NCBI GenBank assembly: GCA_002435755.1
Contig: DIYH01000002.1
Location: forward strand, 372,001 to 436,000
From: Flammeovirgaceae bacterium UBA6059
GTDB taxonomy: Bacteria; Bacteroidota; Bacteroidia; Cytophagales; Cyclobacteriaceae
Direction: 5' to 3'
Length of the DNA: 64,000 bases
The notes under the pieces are model-generated. The model was not told where the DNA came from, did no database searches, and was given only the letters and a program-made list of their open reading frames with translations. Both the position numbers and the translations under genes were made by a program. How positions within the stretch are numbered: position 1 is the first letter of the stretch; each line of letters starts with the position of its first letter. Positions 26,760 through 35,279 of this stretch are shown in pieces.

Positions 26760-28973
26760 ATGAAAAGGATATTGATTGTTGCCAGTTTATTGATTTCGTG
26801 GCAAAGTTGGGCTCAAGGAGAATGGAATCAGAAGTTTGAACAATTAGGCTCAATGTTGCCTACAGGTAATCAATTCCGTACGGCTTCCGGTGCTCCTGGG
26901 GCGGACTACTGGCAAAATGAAGCGAACTACGATATCGATGTAGAGCTCAATGACGAAACCCAGGTCATTTCCGGTAGGGAAACCATCACTTATGTCAACA
27001 ACTCTCCTGATGTACTTGACTATCTCTGGGTACAACTGGACCAAAATGTACGTGCCCAGGATAGCAACACTCCTGGTGTGACTCGTACGAGTATGTCGGA
27101 TTCGATCGCCGGTAAGAGTCTGCTGCGAATCACGCGAGACTATGACTATGATGGAGGCTTCAAGATCAGCGAGGTAAGTTCTACCTCAGGTGAGCCACTT
27201 CGCAAGCTGATCAATAAGACCATGATGCGGGTTGATTTGCCAACAGCACTAAAGCCGGGCGAGGAATATAGCTTTGTTATTGACTGGAGCTACAATATCA
27301 ATGATCGTATGCTCATAGGTGGCCGATCAGGATATGAGTATTTCCCGAAAGATGACAACTATCTCTACACCATAGCACAGTGGTTTCCACGTATGGCTGT
27401 GTACAACGACCTGGAGGGTTGGCAAAATAAGCAGTTTCTTGGCAGAGGTGAGTTTACCTTACCTTTTGGAGACTACAAGGTGCGTATCACGGTTCCCGCT
27501 GACCATGTCGTCGCTTCAACAGGCACACTACAAAACGCCTCAGAAGTCCTAACATCCAAGCAGCTAGCCCGCTTCGAAAAAGCCAAAAACACTTTTGATA
27601 AGCCAGTAATGATCGTTACTCCGAAGGAGGCCGAGAAGAACGAACAGTCTCGATCCAAGGAGAAAAAGACATGGGAGTTTCATGCGGAAGATGTAAGAGA
27701 TTTTGCTTTCGCATCGTCCAGGAAGTTCATCTGGGATGGTATGTCAGTAAAGCTCAGCACTACTACGCCGTTTGCAACGTCCTACTATCCAAAGGAAGGA
27801 AACCCACTTTGGGAAGAGCACTCTACACTCGCGGTTGTAAATACGCTGAAAACCTATAGCAACTTCACAATTGACTATCCCTACCCTAAAGCGATCTCGG
27901 TACACGCAGCGGCTATAGGCATGGAGTATCCTATGATCTGTTTCAACTTTGGAAGACCGAATGAAGATGGCACCTACTCTCAGCGTACGCTAGAAGGGAT
28001 GGTGGGTGTGATTGTGCATGAAGTAGGCCACAACTACTTCCCGATGATCATCAACAGCGATGAGCGCCAATGGATGTGGATGGATGAGGGCATTGACACG
28101 TTTCTTGAACATATGACCTTAAAAGAGCATTATCCCGATTTCAATTTGACCTGGGGTACTCCTAAAGGTGTCATTCCATACATGAAGGGTGATCCTGAGA
28201 GTATGCGACCAATCATGACCAACCCTGAACAGGTGTTGCAAGGTGGCTACAATGGGTACGGCAAGCCATCGGCCGGTTTGGTACTACTTCGAGAAACTAT
28301 CATGGGACCTGAGCTTTTCGATTATGCTTTCAAAGAGTATGCTAAAAGATGGGCATTTAAGCATCCCTATCCTGCAGACTTCTTCCGAACTATGGAAGAT
28401 GCTTCAGGTATTGATCTGGATTGGTTTTGGAGAGGCTGGTTCTTTAGCACTGATCATACAGATATTTCTATTGACAATGTGGCCTGGTATCGTATGAAAA
28501 CCGATGAGAAAGGTTTTGAAAACAGAGTATCAGCTGAGTCCAAAAGCCTGGGTGGCTCTGGAGATCAAAAAGCTTCCAACTTCGAAGAGGCTGCTGAGAC
28601 ATTTACGTTCACGGGTACATCTGATCAAGCCTACCGGGAATTCAAGAACAGAGTAGATGATGATGCGATAAAAGCTGCAAATGAAAATAAGAATTTCTAC
28701 GAGATCACTTTTAAGAATAAAGGAGGCCTGGTGATGCCATTAATTATAGAATGGAGTTATAAGGATGGTACGACAGAAGTGGAGAAGCTACCAGCAGAAA
28801 TCTGGAGACTCAATGAAAATGAGGTCACCAAAGTCTTTGCTAAAGACAAAGAAGTAGTAAACATTGCCCTTGATCCTAATTTTGAAACAGGAGATACTGA
28901 TGAAACCGACAATGTATTTCCACGTCAAATGAACGGGTCAAGATTCGATCAATACAAGAACTCTAATAGGTAA
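26760..28973 (+). CDS. Secreted M1-family metallopeptidase, second of a tandem pair
   Basis: The 737-residue product aligns with the preceding M1 peptidase along its whole length almost without gaps; well over half of the residues agree by eye. The same Gly-Met-Glu-Tyr-Pro-Met motif, zinc site His-Glu-Val-Gly-His (420-424) and Glu443 are retained, so it should be active. The sequences differ most in the signal peptide and in the stretch after the catalytic Glu, where this copy reads Glu-Gly-Ile-Asp-Thr-Phe-Leu. I use the ATG at 26760, which begins the signal peptide, instead of the TTG at 26730 inside the promoter. It has its own promoter and terminator. Confidence 0.92.
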   Translation: MKRILIVASLLISWQSWAQGEWNQKFEQLGSMLPTGNQFRTASGAPGADYWQNEANYDIDVELNDETQVISGRETITYVNNSPDVLDYLWVQLDQNVRAQDSNTPGVTRTSMSDSIAGKSLLRITRDYDYDGGFKISEVSSTSGEPLRKLINKTMMRVDLPTALKPGEEYSFVIDWSYNINDRMLIGGRSGYEYFPKDDNYLYTIAQWFPRMAVYNDLEGWQNKQFLGRGEFTLPFGDYKVRITVPADHVVASTGTLQNASEVLTSKQLARFEKAKNTFDKPVMIVTPKEAEKNEQSRSKEKKTWEFHAEDVRDFAFASSRKFIWDGMSVKLSTTTPFATSYYPKEGNPLWEEHSTLAVVNTLKTYSNFTIDYPYPKAISVHAAAIGMEYPMICFNFGRPNEDGTYSQRTLEGMVGVIVHEVGHNYFPMIINSDERQWMWMDEGIDTFLEHMTLKEHYPDFNLTWGTPKGVIPYMKGDPESMRPIMTNPEQVLQGGYNGYGKPSAGLVLLRETIMGPELFDYAFKEYAKRWAFKHPYPADFFRTMEDASGIDLDWFWRGWFFSTDHTDISIDNVAWYRMKTDEKGFENRVSAESKSLGGSGDQKASNFEEAAETFTFTGTSDQAYREFKNRVDDDAIKAANENKNFYEITFKNKGGLVMPLIIEWSYKDGTTEVEKLPAEIWRLNENEVTKVFAKDKEVVNIALDPNFETGDTDETDNVFPRQMNGSRFDQYKNSNR

Positions 28974-29009
28974 ACGACAAATCCGAAGTAGTTTTTGAAT
29001 ACAGTAGAC

Positions 29010-29041
29010 AAAGCGAGGAGTGAAAGCTCTTCGCTTTTTTT
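29010..29041 (+). terminator. Rho-independent terminator after the second M1 gene
   Basis: AAAGCGAGGAG (29010-29020) pairs with CTCTTCGCTTT (29027-29037) over 11 positions with one G-T, with a 6-base loop and a T run up to 29041. Confidence 0.9.
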
Positions 29042-29138
29042 ATCTCTCAAAGTGGTCTGTCGAGTAGCCAACGGGTCTTAGAATAATCAATGATTCTTGC
29101 AGCTCTATCTTATTATACTTTTCTGACCACTTCTAAAA

Positions 29139-29163
29139 CAGTGTTTTATTTGCTAAAACACTG
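29139..29163. promoter_or_regulatory. Perfect palindrome upstream of padR, candidate operator
   Basis: CAGTGTTTTA (29139-29148) and TAAAACACTG (29154-29163) are perfect 10-base inverted arms around TTTGC. There is no T run, and no gene ends nearby that would need a terminator (the previous one is at 29010). Its place 83 bases before the PadR gene, in a 272-base intergenic region, suggests an operator for autoregulation. This is inference; the rest of that gap shows no other structure. Confidence 0.5.
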
Positions 29164-29245
29164 ATTTATTATTCAATTTCGACAAAAGCGAAACTAATCT
29201 GTAACCTTCTCGTTTTGCTCTAGTACTACTTTTAACCTCACCCAT

Positions 29246-29578
29246 ATGAAGGGATCACAAATTGGAGAACTGGAGGAGCTGATTCTCCTCATTACTGCAT
29301 CACTTTATGATGATGCTTATGGAGTTGCTATCATGAAAGAAGTCGAACAAAAAGCCAATCGATCGATCACCATTAGCACAGTGCACGCTGTGCTGAAACG
29401 GTTGCAAGAAAAGGGATTTCTTACTTCTAGATACGATGGTGCCACTCAGGAGCGCGGAGGTCGACGTAAGCATCTCTTTACAGTCACTTTAGAAGGCAAG
29501 AAAGTACTTGAGGAGAGTCGATCTCTGAGAAACACCATTTGGGATACCATACCGAGTGTAGCCTTTGGCAATGGTTGA
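29246..29578 (+). CDS. PadR-family transcriptional regulator
   Basis: The 110-residue protein is a short PadR regulator: Leu-Glu-Glu-Leu-Ile-Leu-Leu opens the first helix, and the winged helix contains Tyr-Gly-Val-Ala-Ile, Thr-Val-His-Ala-Val-Leu-Lys-Arg-Leu and Arg-Gly-Gly-Arg-Arg-Lys-His. It ends with Thr-Leu-Glu-Gly-Lys-Lys-Val-Leu and a short helix. Such PadR genes pair with large MacB-type permease genes in Bacteroidetes; here the permease gene overlaps by eight bases. It probably represses this pair by binding upstream, perhaps at the palindrome at 29139-29163. Confidence 0.92.
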   Translation: MKGSQIGELEELILLITASLYDDAYGVAIMKEVEQKANRSITISTVHAVLKRLQEKGFLTSRYDGATQERGGRRKHLFTVTLEGKKVLEESRSLRNTIWDTIPSVAFGNG

Positions 29579-32192
29579 TCACTGGCTGCTGAGATGGCTA
29601 GAGCGCTTTTGTGACCCCATACTTTGGGAGGGTATTCAGGGAGACCTGGAGGAGCTCTACAGCTATGAAACAGATACCATAGGGCCTGATAAAGCAAAAC
29701 ATCGCATGATCCGTCGGTCAATCGGATTTTTTCGACCTGCTTTTTATCATAAACAAACACAACTCAAAAACTCAATAGAAACTATGCTACGCAACAATCT
29801 AATCATCACTATTCGAAACCTGAGAAAGCATAAGGGCTACTCAGCTATCAATCTACTCGGCTTAGCCATAGGCATGGCAGCTGGATTTTTGATTCTTCAA
29901 TATGTCGCTTTCGAGCTGAGCTACGATGACTTTCATGTCAATAAAGACAATATATACCGTATGCGGCTGGACCGTACTAATGCAGGAGAGATACGCTCAC
30001 AGTGGGCGGCTGGTGCTGCAGGAGTGGGTCAGGATATTGCTCAGGATTTCCCGGAAGTCAAGAGATATACCAGGATGACCAAAAGTTATGCGGACATCAG
30101 CTATAATCAAGAGTATTACCAGGTTGATGATCCATACTATGTTTCTGAAGACTTCTTCATGATGTTCACAGTCCCCTTGATTTCTGGAGTTGATTCATTG
30201 GTGCTGCGCGACCCCTATACTGTAGTGCTGAGCCAATCGCTTGCAGAGCGCATATTCAAAGGTGAAGACCCGGTGGGCAAAGAGATAAAAATGAGTGACC
30301 GGAATGATATGCTCGTTACCGGCGTATTTCAAGACCTACCGGAAAACTCGCATATGAAGTTTGACTTGCTCTATTCGTTTGAAACCTATGTCAAGTTGAC
30401 GTCCGAGGAGGTACGTACGGCTTGGCAGTGGGATGGTTTCTTGACCTATATTGAATTGTATCCAGGCACTGATGTAGCAGACCTTGACGCGAAGCTACCA
30501 CAATGGATACTTGACACGCACGGTGAAGAACTCGCCGAATACAATGCCGGTATGAAGTTTTATCTGCAACCGCTTGATGACATTCACCTCATTTCGAACT
30601 ATCGAGGAGAGATCAAGCCTACCGGCAACAAGACGGCCACTTACTTTCTTGCTATTGTGGGGCTATTCGTATTGGTCATTGCCTGGATCAACTATATCAA
30701 TCTGACTACCGCCAGATCGCTACAGCGGGCAAAAGAGGTCGGAATACGTAAGACACTTGGTAGCTTGAGACGTCAATTGATTGGGCAGTTCATTTTCGAA
30801 TCGTCCTTCCTCAACCTCATTGCATTGGTAATAGCCACTCTCATTGTGCTTTATTTTTTTCCTTACTTCAATGCATTTGCTGGTAAGTCAGTCGCTTACA
30901 CCTGGCCTGCCCAGCCAGAGTTTTGGCTAGGCCTTGGTGGTATTTTCCTGACAGGCATTGCTCTTTCGGGTTTTTATCCGGCTATCGTGATGTCGGGATT
31001 TAAGCCTTTAGTCGTGCTACGAGGCTCATTTGCCAGAAGCAAATCAGGCAATCGATTAAGGCAGGGACTGGTAGTTGTGCAGTTTTTTGCTTCCATCGTT
31101 TTGATCACCGGTACCTTCATCGTTTATCAGCAGATGTCTTATCTCAGAAGCCAGGAGCTGGGGGTCAGAATAGACCAGACACTCATTATTGAGACTCCCA
31201 ATTTCCAGTCGGACTCGGTTTACGCAAGTCGATATAGTGTATTTGAAAACCTTGTCGAGAGTGAGTCCTTTGTCAAAAACATCACCGAATCTACAGCTAC
31301 CCCTGGTAGCACACCGGGATGGAATGCTGGGGCTATTCGTCTTGTGACCCAACCTGAAGAAGAGAGCAATCAGTATCGGGTAGTAGGTATGGATGCCAAT
31401 TTCATAGACTTCTACGAACTGGATATGGTTGCCGGTCGGTCCTTCGACGAATCTTATGGTGCCGAAGAAGAAAATGTGATTATGTCTGAGCGAGCGGTGA
31501 AGCTCGCCGGCATCAACAGCCCGGAAGAGATCATTAACCAAAAACTGTTCTTTTGGGGAGATACGTTCAATATTGTAGGCGTTGTGAAAGACTACCGTCA
31601 GGAGTCGCCAAAAGCGGAATATGATGCATTGATCTTCCGATATTTTGAACATCCTGGTGGATTCTACTCTATCGACCTATCTGGAAATGACATGCGGAAC
31701 ATCATCAGTACGGTTGAAAGTCACTGGTCTCAGGCTTATGCCAATAAGCCTTTTAACTACTACTTCCTGGATGATCATTACAATGAGCAGTACAAATCGG
31801 AGGTACGTTTCGGATCCATCTTTGGCCTCTTCTCGGGTCTGGCCATATTTGTAGCATGCCTGGGCCTTTTTGGACTCGCTTCCTATATGACTTCACTGCG
31901 GTTGAAGGAAGTCAGCATTCGAAAAGTATTAGGTGCCGCTAATGACAACCTTTGGTTGTTACTCACCACAGACTTCTTGAAGCTTGTAGGAGTGTCGATT
32001 CTCTTGTCGATCCCGCTGACCTATTACCTCATGGGCGAGTGGCTTGAAAACTTTGCCACAAGGATTGGGCTCAATGTTTGGCTATTCCTCATCCCTGCAG
32101 TGATCCTTGTAGTGATCGCGCTGGCAACAGTGAGCTATCACACACTGCGAGTGATCTTTACTAATCCGTCAGAGAATTTAAAGTATGAGTAA
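29571..32192 (+). CDS. FtsX/MacB-like ABC permease with permease-prefix domain
   Basis: The 873-residue inner-membrane protein starts with a 'permease prefix domain 2'-like segment (Trp-Leu-Glu-Arg-Phe-Cys, Gly-Asp-Leu-Glu-Glu-Leu-Tyr, about 1-70). Two FtsX/MacB-type units follow: MacB_PCD-like periplasmic parts and transmembrane segments near 95-120, 360-385, 405-435, 455-480, 505-530, 755-780 and 805-860, with Leu-x-Glu-Val-x-Ile-Arg-Lys-Val-Leu-Gly near 785. No ATP-binding domain is present or adjacent, so an ATPase elsewhere is required. ATG 29571 overlaps padR by eight bases. The function may be export of a stress-related substrate, but this is not shown. Confidence 0.88.
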   Translation: MVDHWLLRWLERFCDPILWEGIQGDLEELYSYETDTIGPDKAKHRMIRRSIGFFRPAFYHKQTQLKNSIETMLRNNLIITIRNLRKHKGYSAINLLGLAIGMAAGFLILQYVAFELSYDDFHVNKDNIYRMRLDRTNAGEIRSQWAAGAAGVGQDIAQDFPEVKRYTRMTKSYADISYNQEYYQVDDPYYVSEDFFMMFTVPLISGVDSLVLRDPYTVVLSQSLAERIFKGEDPVGKEIKMSDRNDMLVTGVFQDLPENSHMKFDLLYSFETYVKLTSEEVRTAWQWDGFLTYIELYPGTDVADLDAKLPQWILDTHGEELAEYNAGMKFYLQPLDDIHLISNYRGEIKPTGNKTATYFLAIVGLFVLVIAWINYINLTTARSLQRAKEVGIRKTLGSLRRQLIGQFIFESSFLNLIALVIATLIVLYFFPYFNAFAGKSVAYTWPAQPEFWLGLGGIFLTGIALSGFYPAIVMSGFKPLVVLRGSFARSKSGNRLRQGLVVVQFFASIVLITGTFIVYQQMSYLRSQELGVRIDQTLIIETPNFQSDSVYASRYSVFENLVESESFVKNITESTATPGSTPGWNAGAIRLVTQPEEESNQYRVVGMDANFIDFYELDMVAGRSFDESYGAEEENVIMSERAVKLAGINSPEEIINQKLFFWGDTFNIVGVVKDYRQESPKAEYDALIFRYFEHPGGFYSIDLSGNDMRNIISTVESHWSQAYANKPFNYYFLDDHYNEQYKSEVRFGSIFGLFSGLAIFVACLGLFGLASYMTSLRLKEVSIRKVLGAANDNLWLLLTTDFLKLVGVSILLSIPLTYYLMGEWLENFATRIGLNVWLFLIPAVILVVIALATVSYHTLRVIFTNPSENLKYE

Positions 32193-32200
32193 TGTACAGA

Positions 32201-32236
32201 GCCTCAAGTGAGCTGGATCACTTGAGGCTTTTTCTT
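32201..32236 (+). terminator. Rho-independent terminator after the permease gene
   Basis: GCCTCAAGTG (32201-32210) and CACTTGAGGC (32219-32228) form a perfect 10-bp stem with an 8-base loop and a T-rich tail. It isolates the following riboswitch region from the permease transcript. Confidence 0.92.
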
Positions 32237-32291
32237 TTAAAGGCCATGAGGACTAGCTTTTATTAGAGCCTGTCATCTCCCGATTTCTCCC

Positions 32292-32299
32292 TATCTTCG
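32292..32299 (+). promoter_or_regulatory. Possible -7 element for the thiamine locus
   Basis: TATCTTCG differs from TAnnTTTG by one base and would place the transcription start near 32305, just before aptamer 1. No -33 element is clear. Confidence 0.25.
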
Positions 32300-32380
32300 T
32301 CCTATCAAAAGGGGTGCCTTACTGACAGGCTGAGATTAGACCCATGAACCTGATCCGGGTAATGCCGGCGTAGGAAACAG
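32300..32380 (+). ncRNA. TPP riboswitch aptamer 1 (THI element)
   Basis: The conserved core is present: GGGGTGCC at 32311-32318, GGCTGAGA at 32328-32335, ACCC at 32340-32343, then GAACCTGAT, CCGG-GTAATG-CCGG and CGTAGG up to about 32373. P2 (GGGT/ACCC), P3 (GCC/GGC), the pyrimidine-sensor CTGAGA loop and the pyrophosphate-sensor loop (GAT/CGT between P4 and P5) all match the TPP class. A closing P1 next to the core is not obvious; ATCAAAAG at 32304-32311 is a perfect complement of CTTTTGAT at 32412-32419, just before the second aptamer. It controls the TonB receptor gene downstream. Confidence 0.93.
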
Positions 32381-32414
32381 AGATTGTCTCAATACTGATG
32401 GTATGTTGCCGCTT

Positions 32415-32510
32415 TTGATGGGGTGCCCACTCCTGTTCGCAGGTACAAAGGCTGAGATCATACCCATCGAACCTGCCCGGATAATACCGGGAAGGGAGGT
32501 ATGGTAAACG
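32415..32510 (+). ncRNA. TPP riboswitch aptamer 2, variant pyrophosphate sensor
   Basis: A second THI core follows 100 bases later: GGGGTGCCC (32420-32428), GGCTGAGA (32450-32457), ATACCC, GAACCTG and CCGGATAATACCGG, then AAGGGAGG. P2 (GGGT/ACCC) and a well-formed P3a (CCTG-TTCG-CAGG) are visible. Between P4 and P5, however, it reads GCC/GGA where aptamer 1 has GAT/CGT, so the loop that grips pyrophosphate looks altered or paired shut. Together they form a tandem arrangement before the ATG at 32562. The final GGGAGG could be part of a ribosome-access switch. Confidence 0.82.
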
Positions 32511-32561
32511 TGTGTTCGGCTTCCCCGGCTGAGCGTATTGTTATACCAAAATACAAGTACA

Positions 32562-35171
32562 ATGAAATCATTATTCTCGGGCATTCTGCTAATGCTCGCC
32601 ACCATGCAAGGCATGGCACAGTACACCCTATCGGGAAAAGTTACTGACCCCACTGGAAATGCATTACCCGGTGCAACAGTCATCCTTAAAATGTCCAACC
32701 AGGCTACTGCTACTGACGATGACGGTCATTATCAGTTTCGCGGCTTAGCCGAAGGTAAGTATGTACTCAATATCAGTTATGTCGGCTATACTACCGCCAA
32801 TATTACTGTCGAGCTTTCACGAAGTGAGGAAATAGACGTGACCCTCGAAGAAGATATCCAGTTTAAGGATGAAGTCATCGTCTATGCTACCAGGGCCAAT
32901 GAAAACACACCAACTACGTACACCAACTTCTCTCAAGAAGACATCCAGGATCGTAACCTTGGCCAGGATATGCCTTTTGTGCTCAACTTCACACCATCAG
33001 TGGTCACCACCTCAGATGCAGGAGCAGGAGTAGGCTATACGGGTATTCGCATTCGCGGTAGCGACCCCACCCGTATCAATGTCACTGTCAATGGGGTCCC
33101 TATTAACGATTCGGAATCACATGGCGTCTTCTGGGTCAACATGCCTGACTTTGCTTCTTCGGTCAACAACATTCAGGTCCAGAGAGGAGTAGGTACCAGT
33201 ACCAATGGAGCGGCTGCTTTCGGTGCTTCGATCAACCTTCAGACCAATACCCCGTCTACTGAGGCCTTTGGACAGATTGACAATAGCTTCGGCTCGTTTG
33301 ATACTCGTAAGCACACCGTCATGATCAATAGTGGTCTGATCAATGATCGTTGGGCATTCGAGGGCAGGCTATCGCAAATCGCCTCAGAAGGGTACATTGA
33401 TCGTGCCAGCTCCGACCTGAAGTCTTACTACCTTTCAGGGTCATACTACGGTGATAAGACCGTTGTGAAAGGCTTAGTCTTCGGTGGCAAGGAAGTAACT
33501 TATCAGTCCTGGTTTGGTACTCCTGAGGCTAGACTCAACAATGACCTGGAGGGAATGCAAGCTGTCATCGCCAATAATGGTTACACAGAGGAGCAAGCTC
33601 GGAATCTACTCAATAGTGGCCGTAAGTTTAACTTCTACCTTTACGACAATCAGGTAGATAATTACAATCAGGACCATTATCAGCTCCACCTTAATCATCA
33701 GTTTAATGACTACTTCAACTTGAGCGGGGCTTTCCACTATACTTATGGACGAGGTTATTTTGAAGAGTACCGCAATGATGATGACTTTTCATCTTATGGC
33801 TTAGGTGAGATTATATACGCACAAGAGACATTGTTCAGCAATGGGACTGATGATACGGGTAATTATTTGAACTCGACATTTGGTTCAAACTTTCAAAACC
33901 AACCTGAAATCACCTTTACTCCTGTACTAGTAGATGGTGACACTGTAAGAAATGGTGGCGGTGATATTCTACTCAATGCTAATGCAGGCAGAACTCAAGG
34001 TGACTTCATTAGAAGAAGATGGCTTGACAATCATTTTTATGGCTTGACCTATGCAGCGAACTATTCTAAAGACAAGCTTGATTTGACGTTAGGAGGTGGT
34101 TACAGCAAGTATGATGGAGATCACTTCGGTGAGATCATTTGGGCAGAATATGCTGGAGATTCAGAGATTCGTGATAACTACTATTTCAATGTAGGAGAGA
34201 AGTCAGACTTCAACGTTTACCTGCGCGGTAATTATCAGCTTAGCCGAAAGCTGAATATGTATGGAGACCTTCAGCTGAGAACAATAGACTATTTTACTCA
34301 AGGTAATGACAATGATCTGCGTGAAATTGACGTTCAGGACAACTTTACCTTCTTTAACCCAAAGGTCGGCTTGACTTACAACCCGAACAGTACCACTTCT
34401 CTCTACGCCTCATTTGCAATAGGCAACAGGGAACCAGTACGGAATGATTTCATTGATGCTCCTGAAGGTCGTGTACCAGAGCATGAGACCTTACGAAACT
34501 TGGAAGTAGGGATCAGAAAACAAACAAGCAAGACTTTCTACAATGTCAACTACTACCTGATGGACTACAAGAATCAGCTGGTGTTAACCGGTGAGCTTAA
34601 TGACGTAGGTTCGAATGTCAGGACCAATGTGGCAAAGAGCTATCGGATGGGTGTCGAACTCGAAGGTGGCATCCAGCTGAGTCCCAAACTACAGTGGGTA
34701 GCGAACTTGACGCTAAGTCAAAATAAAATACAGTCATTCACGGAGGTGATCTATGACTATGGTCCGGACTTTGATGAGTTCAACATCATTGAGACGAACT
34801 ATGAAGATGTTGACATCAGCTTTTCACCTAACCTGATTGGTGGGAGTCAACTCACATTTCAGCCTTCAGCGGCATTTGATATTGCTCTGCTTTCCAAGTA
34901 TGTAGGTCAACAGTTTCTTGACAATACACAAAATGATGCTAGGTCCATTGATGCTTATTTTATCAACGACCTAAAGCTCGACTATCGCTTTACTGTTAGA
35001 GGTTTGAAGCACCTCAATCTATCTGTGCTTGTCAACAACATCTTTGATGTAATGTATGAGTCGAATGGCTACACCTTTGGTTATGCTGGAGGTGGCGCAG
35101 AGATCAGGGAGAACTATTACTATCCACAGGCCGGGACCAATTTCCTTGCAGCGCTCTCACTGAGATTTTGA
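32562..35171 (+). CDS. TonB-dependent receptor, probably for thiamine
   Basis: The 869-residue outer-membrane protein has a signal peptide ending near Gly-Met-Ala-Gln, a CarboxypepD-regulatory-like domain (about 20-105, with Gly-Lys-Val-Thr-Asp-Pro and the Tyr-x-Val-x-Ile-x-Tyr-Val-Gly-Tyr pattern), a plug domain at about 110-220 (Gly-x-Arg-Ile-Arg-Gly, Val-Asn-Gly-Val-Pro-Ile-Asn-Asp-Ser) and a long beta-barrel ending in Phe, as usual for this family. Two TPP riboswitch aptamers in its leader indicate repression by thiamine pyrophosphate, so it probably takes up thiamine or a precursor. ATG 32562 is used rather than TTG 32538. Confidence 0.92.
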   Translation: MKSLFSGILLMLATMQGMAQYTLSGKVTDPTGNALPGATVILKMSNQATATDDDGHYQFRGLAEGKYVLNISYVGYTTANITVELSRSEEIDVTLEEDIQFKDEVIVYATRANENTPTTYTNFSQEDIQDRNLGQDMPFVLNFTPSVVTTSDAGAGVGYTGIRIRGSDPTRINVTVNGVPINDSESHGVFWVNMPDFASSVNNIQVQRGVGTSTNGAAAFGASINLQTNTPSTEAFGQIDNSFGSFDTRKHTVMINSGLINDRWAFEGRLSQIASEGYIDRASSDLKSYYLSGSYYGDKTVVKGLVFGGKEVTYQSWFGTPEARLNNDLEGMQAVIANNGYTEEQARNLLNSGRKFNFYLYDNQVDNYNQDHYQLHLNHQFNDYFNLSGAFHYTYGRGYFEEYRNDDDFSSYGLGEIIYAQETLFSNGTDDTGNYLNSTFGSNFQNQPEITFTPVLVDGDTVRNGGGDILLNANAGRTQGDFIRRRWLDNHFYGLTYAANYSKDKLDLTLGGGYSKYDGDHFGEIIWAEYAGDSEIRDNYYFNVGEKSDFNVYLRGNYQLSRKLNMYGDLQLRTIDYFTQGNDNDLREIDVQDNFTFFNPKVGLTYNPNSTTSLYASFAIGNREPVRNDFIDAPEGRVPEHETLRNLEVGIRKQTSKTFYNVNYYLMDYKNQLVLTGELNDVGSNVRTNVAKSYRMGVELEGGIQLSPKLQWVANLTLSQNKIQSFTEVIYDYGPDFDEFNIIETNYEDVDISFSPNLIGGSQLTFQPSAAFDIALLSKYVGQQFLDNTQNDARSIDAYFINDLKLDYRFTVRGLKHLNLSVLVNNIFDVMYESNGYTFGYAGGGAEIRENYYYPQAGTNFLAALSLRF

Positions 35172-35181
35172 TCAGGAATCC

Positions 35182-35214
35182 AACCCTGTCAAGGTTCGAA
35201 ACCTTGGCAGGGTT
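35182..35214 (+). terminator. Strong hairpin after the TonB receptor gene
   Basis: AACCCTGTCAAGGTT (35182-35196) and AACCTTGGCAGGGTT (35200-35214) pair over 15 positions with one G-T around CGA. Only TTATTC follows, so it is a terminator-like or attenuator hairpin, perhaps one copy of a dispersed intergenic repeat. Confidence 0.7.
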
Positions 35215-35267
35215 ATTCATCTTATCTGACAATTCTTGAAAACCTGATCAGTCTGATTTTCGCGCTT

Positions 35268-35275
35268 TAATTTTG
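35268..35275 (+). promoter_or_regulatory. Putative -7 element of the kinase-like gene, leaderless spacing
   Basis: TAATTTTG is a perfect -7 match and ends four bases before the ATG at 35280. The mRNA would start at or within the start codon. Confidence 0.35.
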
Positions 35276-35279
35276 CTGT

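Noticed and set aside
24400..28973. Tandem M1 genes as an assembly artefact
   Set aside because: The copies differ throughout in DNA and protein and have different flanks, so this is a real duplication.
32501..32647. Possible 48-codon ORF starting ATG after GGGAGG at the end of aptamer 2
   Set aside because: It runs out of frame into the TonB receptor gene, has no recognisable product, and the GGGAGG is part of the aptamer. Probably chance.
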